Assembly: GCF_046297895.1 (NCBI RefSeq)
Contig: NZ_JBKBHC010000003.1
Location: 248,001 to 312,000, forward strand
Direction of reading: 5' to 3'
DNA from: Ferrovibrio sp046297895
Lineage (GTDB): Bacteria > Pseudomonadota > Alphaproteobacteria > Ferrovibrionales > Ferrovibrionaceae
Length of the DNA: 64,000 bases
Positions 1 through 8,048 of the stretch are shown one piece after another. Every line of letters starts with the position of its first letter. The first letter of the stretch is position 1. The translations under genes and the position numbers were made by a program. The notes under the pieces are model-generated. The model saw nothing but the letters and a program-made list of their open reading frames with translations, did not search any database and had not been told where the DNA came from.

Positions 1-414
1 GGCGAAGGTCGCCATTGGCGCCAGATAGGCCTTGGGCATCTTGAACGAGGGGCCGGCGATGGTTGGATTGGCCACGCTGCCCTTCGGGCCGTTGTTCCAT
101 TTGCCGTCCGGGCCCTTGGACCAGTATTTGTTGTCGAAGAAGGCCGCCACCAGCGCGGCATTGCCGGCCGGCTTCACGGCAGCCGATTTCTCCATGCGCT
201 CGACCTCCGCCGTCACCGGCCTGCCGGCTGAATCGAAAGCCCATGCCTTGGTCACGCGGGCCGGGTCATAGGTATCCAGTTCGCCCGGGTCGCCATTGTT
301 GATCATCAGCCGGCCGGCCTTGTCGGGCTCGATCCATACCGAATGGGCGGCAGCGGGCTGCGCGAGGCCGAAGACCAGCAGGCTGGCGGCCAGAAGCAGG
401 CGTTTCATCATCAT
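1..414 (-). CDS. DUF4198-type periplasmic protein, C-terminus beyond the window
   Basis: The 3' end lies outside the window, so only about 138 residues are visible. The protein starts with a clear Sec signal peptide (MMMKRLLLAASLLVFGLA, then an Ala-rich cleavage region before AHSVWIEP). The mature start resembles DUF4198 proteins, which accompany nickel, cobalt or zinc uptake systems as periplasmic components. Three consecutive ATG codons are possible starts; the AAAGGAC ribosome site best fits the second one (411). It lies just downstream of the TonB-dependent receptor on the same strand, with a gap of about 30 bases, so the two are probably co-transcribed. The metal substrate is not known from sequence. 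Confidence 0.7.
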   Translation of the reverse strand, partial: MMMKRLLLAASLLVFGLAQPAAAHSVWIEPDKAGRLMINNGDPGELDTYDPARVTKAWAFDSAGRPVTAEVERMEKSAAVKPAGNAALVAAFFDNKYWSKGPDGKWNNGPKGSVANPTIAGPSFKMPKAYLAPMATFA

Positions 415-445
415 ATGTCCTTTCATCGGTGAGGCAGGGGGGTGA

Positions 446-2575
446 TCAGAACCGGACCGACAGCGAGGCCATGGCGCTGAGCGGTTCGCCCGGCACCACG
501 CGCAAGGGGCCCAGCGCGCGTTCGTAATATTCGGTGTCGAACAGGTTGGTGATGTTGAGCGAGAGCCTGGCCGCCTCGGTGATCCTGTAGAAGGCCAGCA
601 GATCCACCTTGGCATAACCGGGCAGCAGGAAACCGTCATTGCTGCTGCTGCCGGCGCGATCGGCCACGGCATTCACGCCGCCGCCAAAGCCGAAGCCCTT
701 CATCGGCCCGTGCAGGAATTCATACACGCTCCACAGGCCGAAGCTGTGCATGGGGATATTCTGCAGGCGGGTTCCTGGTGCGATGGTGGTGTCCTGCGTG
801 ACTTCCGCATCGACATAGGCATAACCCGCAACCACCCGCCATTCCGGCAGCAGGTTGGCGGTCAGATTCAGGTCAAAGCCCTTGCTGCGCACTTCGCCGG
901 TCTGGACATAGGTATCGGCAATGGTCGGGTGACTGGCCAGCACGTTCTTCTTGGTCAGATGGAACAGTGCAGCCGTGGCGCTGAGCCTTCTGTCCAGCAG
1001 ATCTGTCTTCACGCCGGCCTCGTAGCCCAGCCCGGTTTCGGGTTCGAATGGTTGGTCGCCGGCCGCGGTATAGAATCCGGTGTGCGAATCCATCACCGGG
1101 CGGAAGGATTTCGCCACGCTGGTATACAGCGCCACATCGGGCACGACCTTGTAGGTCAGGCCGGCGCGCGGGCTGAATCCCTTGCGCGACTGCGGGATGG
1201 TCTTGCCGATTCTCTGGTTGGCGAAATCCTGCTCGAACCAGTCGGCGCGGAAACCGACCTGCGCTTCCAGCTGTTCGGTCAGGCTGATCTGGTCCTGCAT
1301 GTACAGGGCATAATTGTCCGATGTGTCCTTCAGATCAGTGACGGGGTTCATGACTGCCGAGGTCTGGCTGTAGACCGGATTGTAGATATTGATGGAATTC
1401 GTACTGGCGGCGCGGGCAAACAATTCGCTCGATACCGCACGTTCGTATTCCAGCCCGGCCAGCAGCGTATGGCTGATGCTGCCCGTTTCGACATGGCCCA
1501 CGGCCTCGAATTGCGTGGTGGCGCTGTGCCAGGTGTAATCGCGCAGCTGGCGTCGGCGGCTCAATATGCCCGTGGATGCGTTCAGCGCGCTGGCCTCGGT
1601 GGCAAAGCCGTACATAGAACCGTTCTTGGCCTGCAATGCGGCACGCAGGCTCCAGTCGTCGCTGAGCTCATGCTCCAGCCGGGCCGAGGCCATATAGTTC
1701 TTGTTTTCGATCTTGCCGTCGCTCGGTTCACCCAGGAAGCGGCTGATCGGAATCACGCCGAGCTGGCCATTCACGGCCACCACACCGCGGTCGAACACGC
1801 GCTCGTCGTTGATTGCCTCTGCCTCGATGGTCAGCCGGTTGCTGCTGTTCGGCTGCCAGGTCAGGACGGGCGCGAAGAACTGTCGCTCGGACGAGACGTG
1901 ATCGCGGAAGCTGTCGCGGCTTTCCACGGCCAGGTTGGCGCGACCCAGCAGTGACTTGTCGTCGTTCAGAATCGCATTGGTATCCACCGTGCCGCGATAC
2001 AGGCCATAACTGCCGATGCTGCCCTGCAGGATGGTGAAATTCTCGGTCAGCGGCTTCTTGGTCACGATGTTGACGAAGCCGCCGGGATCGCCGCGACCAT
2101 AAAGCGAGGCCGAGGGGCCGAGCAGCACATCCACCTGCTCGATATTGGCGGAGTCGGAGGTGGCGTCGTAGCGCCGTCCGGTCGTGAAGCCATTCTTGGC
2201 CGAGTTCGTCGTCTTCAGGCCGCGCAGGTTCATCTCATAGAGATTGAGGCCGCCGAAATTGTTGCCTTTCGATATGCCGCCGACATAGTCCAGCGCCTTT
2301 TCCACGTTGGCGGCGCCGGTGTCTTCCAGCAGCTGCCTGGGCATCGCCACCACGGTCTGTGGCACGTCGATCAGCAGCGTGTCGGTTTTCGTGGCGCTGG
2401 AACTGCGCGGGGCGCGGTAGCCCTCGGACTCGTCGGCCGGCACCGCGCCCTGAACCGTGAGCGGCGGCAGGCTGACGGCGTCGTTTGATGCAGCCTGCGC
2501 CAGTGCCAGTCCTGGCAGCAGCGCGATGGTCAGGCCGAGCAGGGCCGGCCGGTTAAGGCTTTGTGATTTGGTCAT
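446..2575 (-). CDS. TonB-dependent siderophore-type outer-membrane receptor
   Basis: A 709-residue outer-membrane active transporter. It has an N-terminal signal peptide (LLGLTIALLPGLALAQA), a plug domain with the siderophore-receptor signatures LLIDVPQTV and LYGRGDPGGFVNIVTKKPL at roughly residues 85-190, then a beta-barrel ending in the terminal aromatic residue (LSVRF) typical of outer-membrane proteins. The start at 2575 is preferred over an upstream in-frame ATG (2617) because GAGGGG sits a few bases before it. It heads an operon with the DUF4198 gene. Upstream lie a Zur-like palindrome and a cobalamin riboswitch, so the real cargo may be zinc, cobalt or a corrinoid rather than a ferric siderophore. 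The substrate is inferred from context only. Confidence 0.9.
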   Translation of the reverse strand: MTKSQSLNRPALLGLTIALLPGLALAQAASNDAVSLPPLTVQGAVPADESEGYRAPRSSSATKTDTLLIDVPQTVVAMPRQLLEDTGAANVEKALDYVGGISKGNNFGGLNLYEMNLRGLKTTNSAKNGFTTGRRYDATSDSANIEQVDVLLGPSASLYGRGDPGGFVNIVTKKPLTENFTILQGSIGSYGLYRGTVDTNAILNDDKSLLGRANLAVESRDSFRDHVSSERQFFAPVLTWQPNSSNRLTIEAEAINDERVFDRGVVAVNGQLGVIPISRFLGEPSDGKIENKNYMASARLEHELSDDWSLRAALQAKNGSMYGFATEASALNASTGILSRRRQLRDYTWHSATTQFEAVGHVETGSISHTLLAGLEYERAVSSELFARAASTNSINIYNPVYSQTSAVMNPVTDLKDTSDNYALYMQDQISLTEQLEAQVGFRADWFEQDFANQRIGKTIPQSRKGFSPRAGLTYKVVPDVALYTSVAKSFRPVMDSHTGFYTAAGDQPFEPETGLGYEAGVKTDLLDRRLSATAALFHLTKKNVLASHPTIADTYVQTGEVRSKGFDLNLTANLLPEWRVVAGYAYVDAEVTQDTTIAPGTRLQNIPMHSFGLWSVYEFLHGPMKGFGFGGGVNAVADRAGSSSNDGFLLPGYAKVDLLAFYRITEAARLSLNITNLFDTEYYERALGPLRVVPGEPLSAMASLSVRF

Positions 2576-2630
2576 TTTCCCCTCAGGTCTTTTTGTGCAA
2601 TTCAGTCTGGGTCGCAATTTATGCCCGTAA

Positions 2631-2645
2631 TGTTATAATATAACA
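2631..2645. promoter_or_regulatory. Zur-like palindromic operator upstream of the receptor gene
   Basis: TGTTATAATATAACA is a perfect 15-base palindrome about 55 bases before the receptor start codon. It matches the core of the published gammaproteobacterial Zur consensus (TGTTATANTATAACA). It also contains TATA-like hexamers, so it may overlap a promoter between the riboswitch and the gene. Zinc control is an inference from the motif. Confidence 0.5.
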
Positions 2646-2827
2646 ATCCTCGGGACATAAAAGGCGCGGTATTCAGGAGGGGCGGATAGGCAGGATCGTC
2701 GTCATGGCGGTCTCGCGGCAACGCAGTGGCACGTCACCGCAGGCGCATGTCTGGCCGGGGCTGGTCGGCCCGGCCTTACATCTATCGGAATCACCCCGTC
2801 CGACATGCCCGCGTGTGACCACGGCTG

Positions 2828-3000
2828 ACGGCAGGTCTCCTGGCTTGCGGGTCGTCGCGTTCCGTCGGCCTTCCCGGTGCGAGACGCGCCAGTGGCCATG
2901 ATGACGGAAAACTCGCCGCTTACAGTTGCGGGGGCAGCCGCGGCATGGGGCGATCGTCGCCCGTACCGCGTTCCCTGTTAGGCCCGAAAGGGCACCGTCG
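2828..3000 (-). promoter_or_regulatory. Cobalamin (B12) riboswitch
   Basis: On the minus strand the conserved blocks appear in the right order: GGTGCC (2991-2996), AACAGGGAA followed by GGT, GCTGCCCCCGCAACTGTAAG (around 2920-2938), CCACTGG (2889-2895), GGGAAGGC (2868-2875) and the B12 box AGCCAGGAGACCTGCC (2830-2845). It faces the TonB-dependent receptor, whose start codon lies about 250 bases downstream. That leader contains a GC-rich hairpin near 2760-2785 with no clear U-tract, a possible ten-codon frame (ATG near 2703) and the Zur-like palindrome. A TTGACG hexamer near 3030 is a possible -35 element. The stretch 2576-3064 holds no other gene. Confidence 0.93.
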
Positions 3001-3064
3001 GCGGGGATGCTATGCGAAGCCTGACGTAAACGTCAATGCCGGCAGAGCCATCCAGTCAACAGAC

Positions 3065-3682
3065 TCAGGCGACAAAACGGAGCGTCAGCGCCGAGTCGCT
3101 CAGCGCTGCTTCCACGCTCAGATCGCTGGCAAATGCCAGCAGGCGGGCATAGCGGGCCATGGCGGGCGCCGGCTCCAGCGGCCAGTCGGCCTCGCCGGTG
3201 AAGGCGGCGGCCACGCCATCCTGCCAGCGCAGCATGCTGCCCTCGGCACGGATCGCCCAGCCGCCGCCATCGCGGCTGAGGCTGAGCGTGCCGCCGCGCG
3301 GCAGGGCCTGCCCGGCCAGCGCCAGCCCCAGTAACAGCGCCTTGCCCAGCGGCTTGGGCAGATCGATCTGGTCCTGCGGCAGGCCGAGATCCAGTCTGCC
3401 GCCGGCGAAATAGCTCTGTGCCACACGGGTCAGTTCGCCCAGCGGCATTGCATCCTGCACGCCGCCCGAGGCGCCCAGGGCCAGGCGGAAGAAGGCCAGC
3501 CGCCGCGCGGCATCGGCAGCCGATTGTGCGATCAAGCCGATCGCCTCCTCGCGCATGGCGGGATCGGTTTCCTCGGCCAGCAGCTCCACGCCGTTATTCA
3601 CCGCGCCGATGCTGCCGGCCAGATCGTGGCACAGCCGCGAGCAGATCAGAGCGACCAGGTCGAGTGTTTCGGTGGTGGCCAT
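3065..3682 (-). CDS. chpT: Histidine phosphotransferase ChpT
   Basis: A 205-residue cytoplasmic phosphotransfer protein that in alphaproteobacteria relays phosphate from the hybrid kinase CckA to CtrA and CpdR. The N-terminal helical hairpin carries the phospho-accepting histidine in the block LCHDLAGSIGAVNNGVELL (about residues 16-34). The C-terminal half (GKALLLGLALAG, LRWQDGVAAAF) is the degenerate ATPase-like domain of this family. The start at 3682 has a GGAG site about nine bases upstream; an upstream ATG at 3751 extends into the intergenic region and lacks family similarity. It is a single gene, divergent from the DUF3553 gene. Confidence 0.88.
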   Translation of the reverse strand: MATTETLDLVALICSRLCHDLAGSIGAVNNGVELLAEETDPAMREEAIGLIAQSAADAARRLAFFRLALGASGGVQDAMPLGELTRVAQSYFAGGRLDLGLPQDQIDLPKPLGKALLLGLALAGQALPRGGTLSLSRDGGGWAIRAEGSMLRWQDGVAAAFTGEADWPLEPAPAMARYARLLAFASDLSVEAALSDSALTLRFVA

Positions 3683-3771
3683 GGCTGAACTCTCCGGCGA
3701 CAGGCGGTGGCGATGGAACACCGTCCTGTCTAAGATGTCTGTCGCAGGCAATCAACCGCAAGCGAGTTTTC

Positions 3772-3951
3772 ATGCTGGCTCCATTCGTGCCCGGGGATTG
3801 GGTGGAGAATCCGCTGGAACCCGAATGGGGTCCGGGCCAGGTGCAGTCGGCCATCGGGAACCGCGTGACGGTGAATTTCCTGCATGCCGGTAAGCGCCTG
3901 ATCAATACCGAGCAGGTGATGCTGCGTCCCGCCGATGCCCCGGAAGACTGA
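3772..3951 (+). CDS. DUF3553 small protein
   Basis: A 59-residue protein with the DUF3553 pattern: FVPGDWVENPLEPEWGPGQV, then VTVNFLHAGKRLIN and a short acidic tail. The domain resembles the small KOW/CarD-like beta-barrel found at the C-terminus of some UvrD helicases, but no function is established for the stand-alone form. The ATG at 3772 is the only start that begins with the conserved domain; the ribosome site is weak. It is followed after nine bases by cysQ and probably shares its transcript. Confidence 0.7.
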   Translation: MLAPFVPGDWVENPLEPEWGPGQVQSAIGNRVTVNFLHAGKRLINTEQVMLRPADAPED

Positions 3952-3960
3952 TCCCGAGCG

Positions 3961-4725
3961 ATGCCAACCGATCCCACGCAGTTTGCCCCGGCGATTCTCG
4001 ATCTCGCGCATAAGGCCGGAACCGCCATCATGGCGGTCTACGCCACGTCATTCGAGCAGCGCAGCAAGCAGGACCACAGCCCCGTCACCGACGCAGATGA
4101 GAAGGCCGAGGCCATCATCCTGGCCGGCCTTGCGGCGCTCGCACCGGATATCCCGATCGTGGCGGAGGAGCAGGCCGCGCGCGGCGAGACGCCTGTGGTT
4201 ACCGGCCGGCGTTTCTGGTTGGTCGATCCACTCGATGGCACGCGCGAATTCATCGACCGCAACGGCGAGTTCACGGTCAACATTGCGCTGATCGAGAATG
4301 GCGTGCCGGTACTGGGCGTGGTGGTTGCGCCGGCTTTGGGCCAGGCCTGGCTTGGCCATGGCGACCGCGCCTGGCGTCATGAAGGCGATTCGGTTGTGCC
4401 GATCCATGTGCGCCGCGTGCCGGAGCGCGGCGCACATGTGCTGATCAGCCGCAACCATGTCGACCGCGAGATCGCCGGCTGGATCGAGCGGCAGCCCGAA
4501 GCCACTAGGCAGACGGTGGGCTCGTCGCTGAAATTCTGCCGCATCGCCGAGGGGACGGCGGACCTGTATCCCCGCTTCGCCTCCATCTCGGAATGGGATA
4601 CGGCCGCCGGCCAGGCGGTGCTGGAGGCGGCCGGCGGCGCGGTGGTCACCTGGCAGGGCGAGCGGCTGCGGTATGGAAAGCCCGGGTTCCGCAATCCGGG
4701 GTATCTGGCGCGCGGCGCGGCCTAG
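3961..4725 (+). CDS. cysQ: 3'(2'),5'-bisphosphate nucleotidase CysQ
   Basis: A 254-residue member of the inositol monophosphatase fold that removes the 3' phosphate from PAP or PAPS, clearing a by-product of sulfate activation. Metal and substrate motifs are intact: EEQAA (about residue 70), the signature WLVDPLDGTREFID (about 88-101) and WDTAAGQAVLEAAGG near the C-terminus (about 213-227). It lies about 19 kb from the sulfate reduction operon in this window, so it is not co-transcribed with it. Its stop codon overlaps the convergent stop of the hemolysin-III gene within CCTAGG. Confidence 0.9.
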   Translation: MPTDPTQFAPAILDLAHKAGTAIMAVYATSFEQRSKQDHSPVTDADEKAEAIILAGLAALAPDIPIVAEEQAARGETPVVTGRRFWLVDPLDGTREFIDRNGEFTVNIALIENGVPVLGVVVAPALGQAWLGHGDRAWRHEGDSVVPIHVRRVPERGAHVLISRNHVDREIAGWIERQPEATRQTVGSSLKFCRIAEGTADLYPRFASISEWDTAAGQAVLEAAGGAVVTWQGERLRYGKPGFRNPGYLARGAA

Positions 4726-5360
4726 GCGATCGCCACGTCAATCAGGATCGCGACATAATGGCAGGCCGCGGCCGCCAGCACGAAGACATGCCAGATCGCG
4801 TTCTGGAAGGGCAGCCGCTCCCACAGATGGAACGCCACGCCGATGCTGTACAGCCCGCCACCCGCCAGAAGAAGAACCAGCGCGGCCAGCGATGCGCCAT
4901 CCAGCAGGGGCTGGAAGGCGGCCAGCACGGTCCAGCCCAGCAACAGATAGGAGGCCACCGATACGCGCTCGAAACGCATGGGGAAGAACAGCTTCGCCGC
5001 CACGCCGGCCAGGGCGATGCTCCACACGAAGGCGAGCAGCCCGATGCCCCATAGACCGCCGATCACCATCAGGGCGAAGGGCGTATAAGTGCCGGCGATC
5101 ATCACGAAGATGGCGGCGTGGTCCAGTCGGCGGAAACGGGCCTTCAGGTCGGCATGGGTGGTCATGTTATACAGCGCGGAACAGCCGATCATGGCCAGCA
5201 GGCCAAAACCATACAGCCCCAGACTGACGGCCCGCGGCAGATCCGGGTCGAGAACAACCAGCACCAGCAGCGTGGCGCAGGCTCCCACGGCAAAGGCCAG
5301 GCCCAGCAGATGCACGACGGCATCGGCGAAATACTCGGCGCGGCTGATCCGGCGCGGCAT
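4722..5360 (-). CDS. Hemolysin III / PAQR family membrane protein
   Basis: A 212-residue integral membrane protein with seven hydrophobic segments. It has the family pattern AEYFADAVVHLLGLAFA at the N-terminus, SALYNMTTHADLKARFRRLDHAAIFVMIAGTYTPF in the middle (given here only to show the conserved Asp-His and Gly-Thr-Tyr-Thr-Pro), and HVFVLAAAACHYVAI near the end, which supplies the metal-binding histidines. The start at 5360 has AGGAGG four bases upstream; an earlier ATG at 5399 lacks this. Members are related to adiponectin receptors, and the bacterial role is poorly defined. The 3' end overlaps cysQ tail to tail by four bases. Confidence 0.85.
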   Translation of the reverse strand: MPRRISRAEYFADAVVHLLGLAFAVGACATLLVLVVLDPDLPRAVSLGLYGFGLLAMIGCSALYNMTTHADLKARFRRLDHAAIFVMIAGTYTPFALMVIGGLWGIGLLAFVWSIALAGVAAKLFFPMRFERVSVASYLLLGWTVLAAFQPLLDGASLAALVLLLAGGGLYSIGVAFHLWERLPFQNAIWHVFVLAAAACHYVAILIDVAIA

Positions 5361-5425
5361 GGGGCCTCCTGGTGTAAGGCCGGCAGGATAACCCTGCAAA
5401 TGCGGCGACAGGATGACGGGCGGCG

Positions 5426-5989
5426 TTAGCGCTCGAAGTCGTCGCGGCCCAGATCGTCGCGGGGATTGGCCGGGCTGGGCTGGTAACCGCGCAGGCTGGC
5501 GAAGCGCAGCACCTGTTCCGGCGTCAGGGTATCGCGCGCCGACAGATGGCCGCGCAGGCGGGCGGCGCGAAGCCGGCCCTGCAGATTCGCGATGCGGGCA
5601 GTCTGGCCATCCACCCGTCCGGAATCGACATTGCCCTCGGCAAAGGCGCGTTCCAGCCGGCGCTCCTCGTCCAGGATGCGGCGGCCGATGGCCATGGTTT
5701 CGGCCTCCAGGGCGAACTGAATCTGGCGGATCTGCTGGCGCTGCGTCTCGTCCAGACCCAGCGATTCGGCCATCTGCAGCAGGGTCTGCGGTGCGGGGAA
5801 CAGGTTGCTTTCGGCGCGGGCGTGATCATCGGCCTGCAGCGGCACGATCACGGCGGCCACCGGCGGAATGGTCGGTATGTCGGTCTCAAGGGGTGGCGGC
5901 CTGTCAGGCTGGTGCCCGATCGAGCCAAGCGCGAAACCGGCCGCCAGCGTGAGGCCGAACGCCAGGGTGGCGATCAGGTGGCGCGTCAT
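5426..5989 (-). CDS. Spy/CpxP-like periplasmic LTXXQ protein
   Basis: A 187-residue exported protein. Residues 1-23 form a signal peptide or signal anchor (LIATLAFGLTLAAGFALG). A proline-rich linker follows, then a mostly helical charged domain with ESLGLDETQRQQIRQIQ and LTPEQVLRFASLRGY, matching the LTXXQ repeats of Spy and CpxP, which chaperone envelope proteins or respond to metals. The C-terminal 20 residues are charged and likely disordered. It is a single gene on the minus strand. The fold assignment is fairly safe; the specific stress it serves cannot be read from sequence. Confidence 0.7.
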   Translation of the reverse strand: MTRHLIATLAFGLTLAAGFALGSIGHQPDRPPPLETDIPTIPPVAAVIVPLQADDHARAESNLFPAPQTLLQMAESLGLDETQRQQIRQIQFALEAETMAIGRRILDEERRLERAFAEGNVDSGRVDGQTARIANLQGRLRAARLRGHLSARDTLTPEQVLRFASLRGYQPSPANPRDDLGRDDFER

Positions 5990-6083
5990 GGGAGTCTCTC
6001 CAAGAATTTCTGCGCCGTAGGCGGCGGGACGAATATGCAGTCCCGCCGGAATCGGCAGTAGGCGCAGGATAGAGAGAACGATC

Positions 6084-7892
6084 CTAGCTGTCGGTGACGG
6101 CGATCACGTCGGGGCCCGGTGGGTCGGCATACAGGCGGTTCACATCCGCGAGGCGACGTTCCAGCACGGCACGCTGATTGATGTAGCCTTTGTCGGTGAT
6201 CTCGTTGGCGTCGATGGAAGGCGGATCGTTCAGCAGCAGCACACGCTGCACCTTCAGCGACGAACCGCCCTGCGTCCTGTTGTGAATGCGCAGCTTTTCG
6301 GCGATCTGGCGACGCAGTTCATCCGGCGCCAGGTCCTTGGCTGCCGCCGTCGGCCAGGCCAGCAGACCGACATAGGGCTTGTCCGGCCCGGTCACCACCG
6401 CATCCTGCAGCAGCGGCGAACAGGCGGCGATGGCGGCCACGCGCACGCCGCCCACATGCACCCAGGTGCCGGTGGTCAGCTTGAAGTCCTCGGCGATTCG
6501 CCCGTCGAACATCACGCCGCGGTTGAGATCGTCGGGGTCGATCAGCTTCGCGGCATCCCCGATGCAGTAGAACCCCTCCTCGTCGAAGGCGGCCGCGGTC
6601 TTGTCCGGTTCCCCCAGATAGCCCGGCGTCACGTTTGGACCCTTCACGCGCACTTCCAGCTTGCCGCCTGAAGGCGTGAATTTCAGTTGCACGCCCGGCA
6701 CCGGCACGCCGATCACGCCGGCGCGCTCGATGGGGAAATGCGCCGCGGTGACCATGGGCGCGGTTTCGGTCGAGCCCCAGCTCGAGGTCATGGTCACGCG
6801 CTTGCCCAGCGTGCGGATCGACAGCGTTTCCAGCCGTGCCCACAGATCGGGCGGCAGCGCGGCACCGGCATAGAAGATCAGGCGCAGATCGCCGAAGAAG
6901 CGACGGCAGAGATCCTCGTCCTGTTCCAGATACGGCAGCAGCATGGCGTAGCCGGCCGGCACGTTGAAATAGACGCTGGGCGACACGTCGCGCAGATTGG
7001 CGATGGTTTTCTCCACCAGCCCCGGCGCCGGCTTGCCCTCGTCGATATGCAGCGTGCCGCCCTGGCGCAGCACCATGTTGAAATTATGGTTGCCGCCGAA
7101 GGTGTGGTTCCACGGCAGCCAGTCCAGCAGCACCGGCGGCTTTTCCTGCAGGAAAGGCCATATCTGTGCGATGGCCTGCTGGTTGCTGCTCATCATGCGA
7201 TGTGTGTTGATCACGCCCTTGGGCAGGCCGGTTGAACCGGATGTAAACAGGTATTTCGCAACCCAGTCCGGGCCGATCTGCGCCAGCCGCGCGTCGACGG
7301 CGGATGTCGCACTGGTGTTCAGCAGGTCTTTCATCGCGGTGCCGCCGGCGCCGTCGGAACTCACCACTTCCACGCCATTCAGGTTCAGGCTTGCCAGCGC
7401 CTTTGCAAACAGCGCGCCCTGCTCGGCGAAGATCATCTTCGGGCGCACCAGATTGAAGATGTGGTGCACCTTGGCGAAATCGCCGCTCATCAGCGAATAG
7501 GCCACCGAAATCGGCGCCACCGGCACGCCGGCGACAAAGCCGCCCAGCATCAGCAGGGCATGGTCGATGCTGTTGGCCGACAGGATCATCACCGGCGCGG
7601 TCTGGCCCAGACCACGGTCCAGCAGCGCCTGGGCGACGTTTCGCGCGGCCTGCCAGGCCTGGGCATAGGTCACGCGACGCCAGCCGCCATCCGCCTGGCG
7701 CTGGGCGATGAACACCGCGTCGGGCCGTGCCGAGGCCTGGGCTTGCAGCACCAGGCCCATGTGTTCGGGATAGTCGTCCAGGCGCTCTTCGGACTGCAGG
7801 ATGAAGCTGCCATCCGACCGGTCGGTACGGCGGATGCGCGGCGTGGCCAGTGCAAGCGGCAGAAAAGGCGGTTTTTCGCCCTGCTGGATCAT
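6084..7892 (-). CDS. fcs: Feruloyl-CoA synthase-like acyl-CoA ligase
   Basis: A 602-residue ANL-superfamily ligase that activates a carboxylic acid, probably a hydroxycinnamate, to its CoA thioester through an acyl-adenylate. The P-loop-like motif YLFTSGSTGLPKGVINTH lies at about residues 215-232, with SSWGSTETAP (about 370) and the YCIGDAAKLIDP region (about 445) further on. Length and the unusual N-terminus (LVLQAQASARPDAVFIA) fit the feruloyl-CoA synthase group. The start at 7892 is supported by GGAGGAAA. The hydratase/lyase (ech) and vanillin dehydrogenase genes that usually accompany it are not nearby, so the natural substrate remains uncertain. Confidence 0.8.
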   Translation of the reverse strand: MIQQGEKPPFLPLALATPRIRRTDRSDGSFILQSEERLDDYPEHMGLVLQAQASARPDAVFIAQRQADGGWRRVTYAQAWQAARNVAQALLDRGLGQTAPVMILSANSIDHALLMLGGFVAGVPVAPISVAYSLMSGDFAKVHHIFNLVRPKMIFAEQGALFAKALASLNLNGVEVVSSDGAGGTAMKDLLNTSATSAVDARLAQIGPDWVAKYLFTSGSTGLPKGVINTHRMMSSNQQAIAQIWPFLQEKPPVLLDWLPWNHTFGGNHNFNMVLRQGGTLHIDEGKPAPGLVEKTIANLRDVSPSVYFNVPAGYAMLLPYLEQDEDLCRRFFGDLRLIFYAGAALPPDLWARLETLSIRTLGKRVTMTSSWGSTETAPMVTAAHFPIERAGVIGVPVPGVQLKFTPSGGKLEVRVKGPNVTPGYLGEPDKTAAAFDEEGFYCIGDAAKLIDPDDLNRGVMFDGRIAEDFKLTTGTWVHVGGVRVAAIAACSPLLQDAVVTGPDKPYVGLLAWPTAAAKDLAPDELRRQIAEKLRIHNRTQGGSSLKVQRVLLLNDPPSIDANEITDKGYINQRAVLERRLADVNRLYADPPGPDVIAVTDS

Positions 7893-8000
7893 CGGGTTTC
7901 CTCCCAGAAACCGTTTTATGTTGCCGCCATATTTGTAAGGCAGCGTTACAATATTGGGGCCATCATAGCGTCTCGCGACCGCCTTACAAGAGGGAAAAGA

Positions 8001-8024
8001 AAAGGCCCGGGCAAGCCGGGCCTT
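8001..8024 (-). terminator. Rho-independent terminator of acuI
   Basis: A perfect stem, AAAGGCCCGG with CCGGGCCTTT around a five-base loop, lies 25 bases past the acuI stop. On the minus strand it is followed by TTCTTTTCCC, so it works best for acuI and separates it from the ligase gene. Confidence 0.85.
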
Positions 8025-8048
8025 TCACCTTCGCCGAAGGGCTGTGGT

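Noticed and set aside
710..1954. Long open frame antisense to the TonB-dependent receptor
   Set aside because: High GC content leaves long antisense frames open. The minus-strand protein has full family motifs; the antisense product is not protein-like and has no start signals.
2702..2901. Possible 65-codon genes on both strands
   Set aside because: The region is the 3' half and leader of the cobalamin riboswitch; neither frame has a ribosome site or protein-like composition, and the minus frame translates the B12 box.
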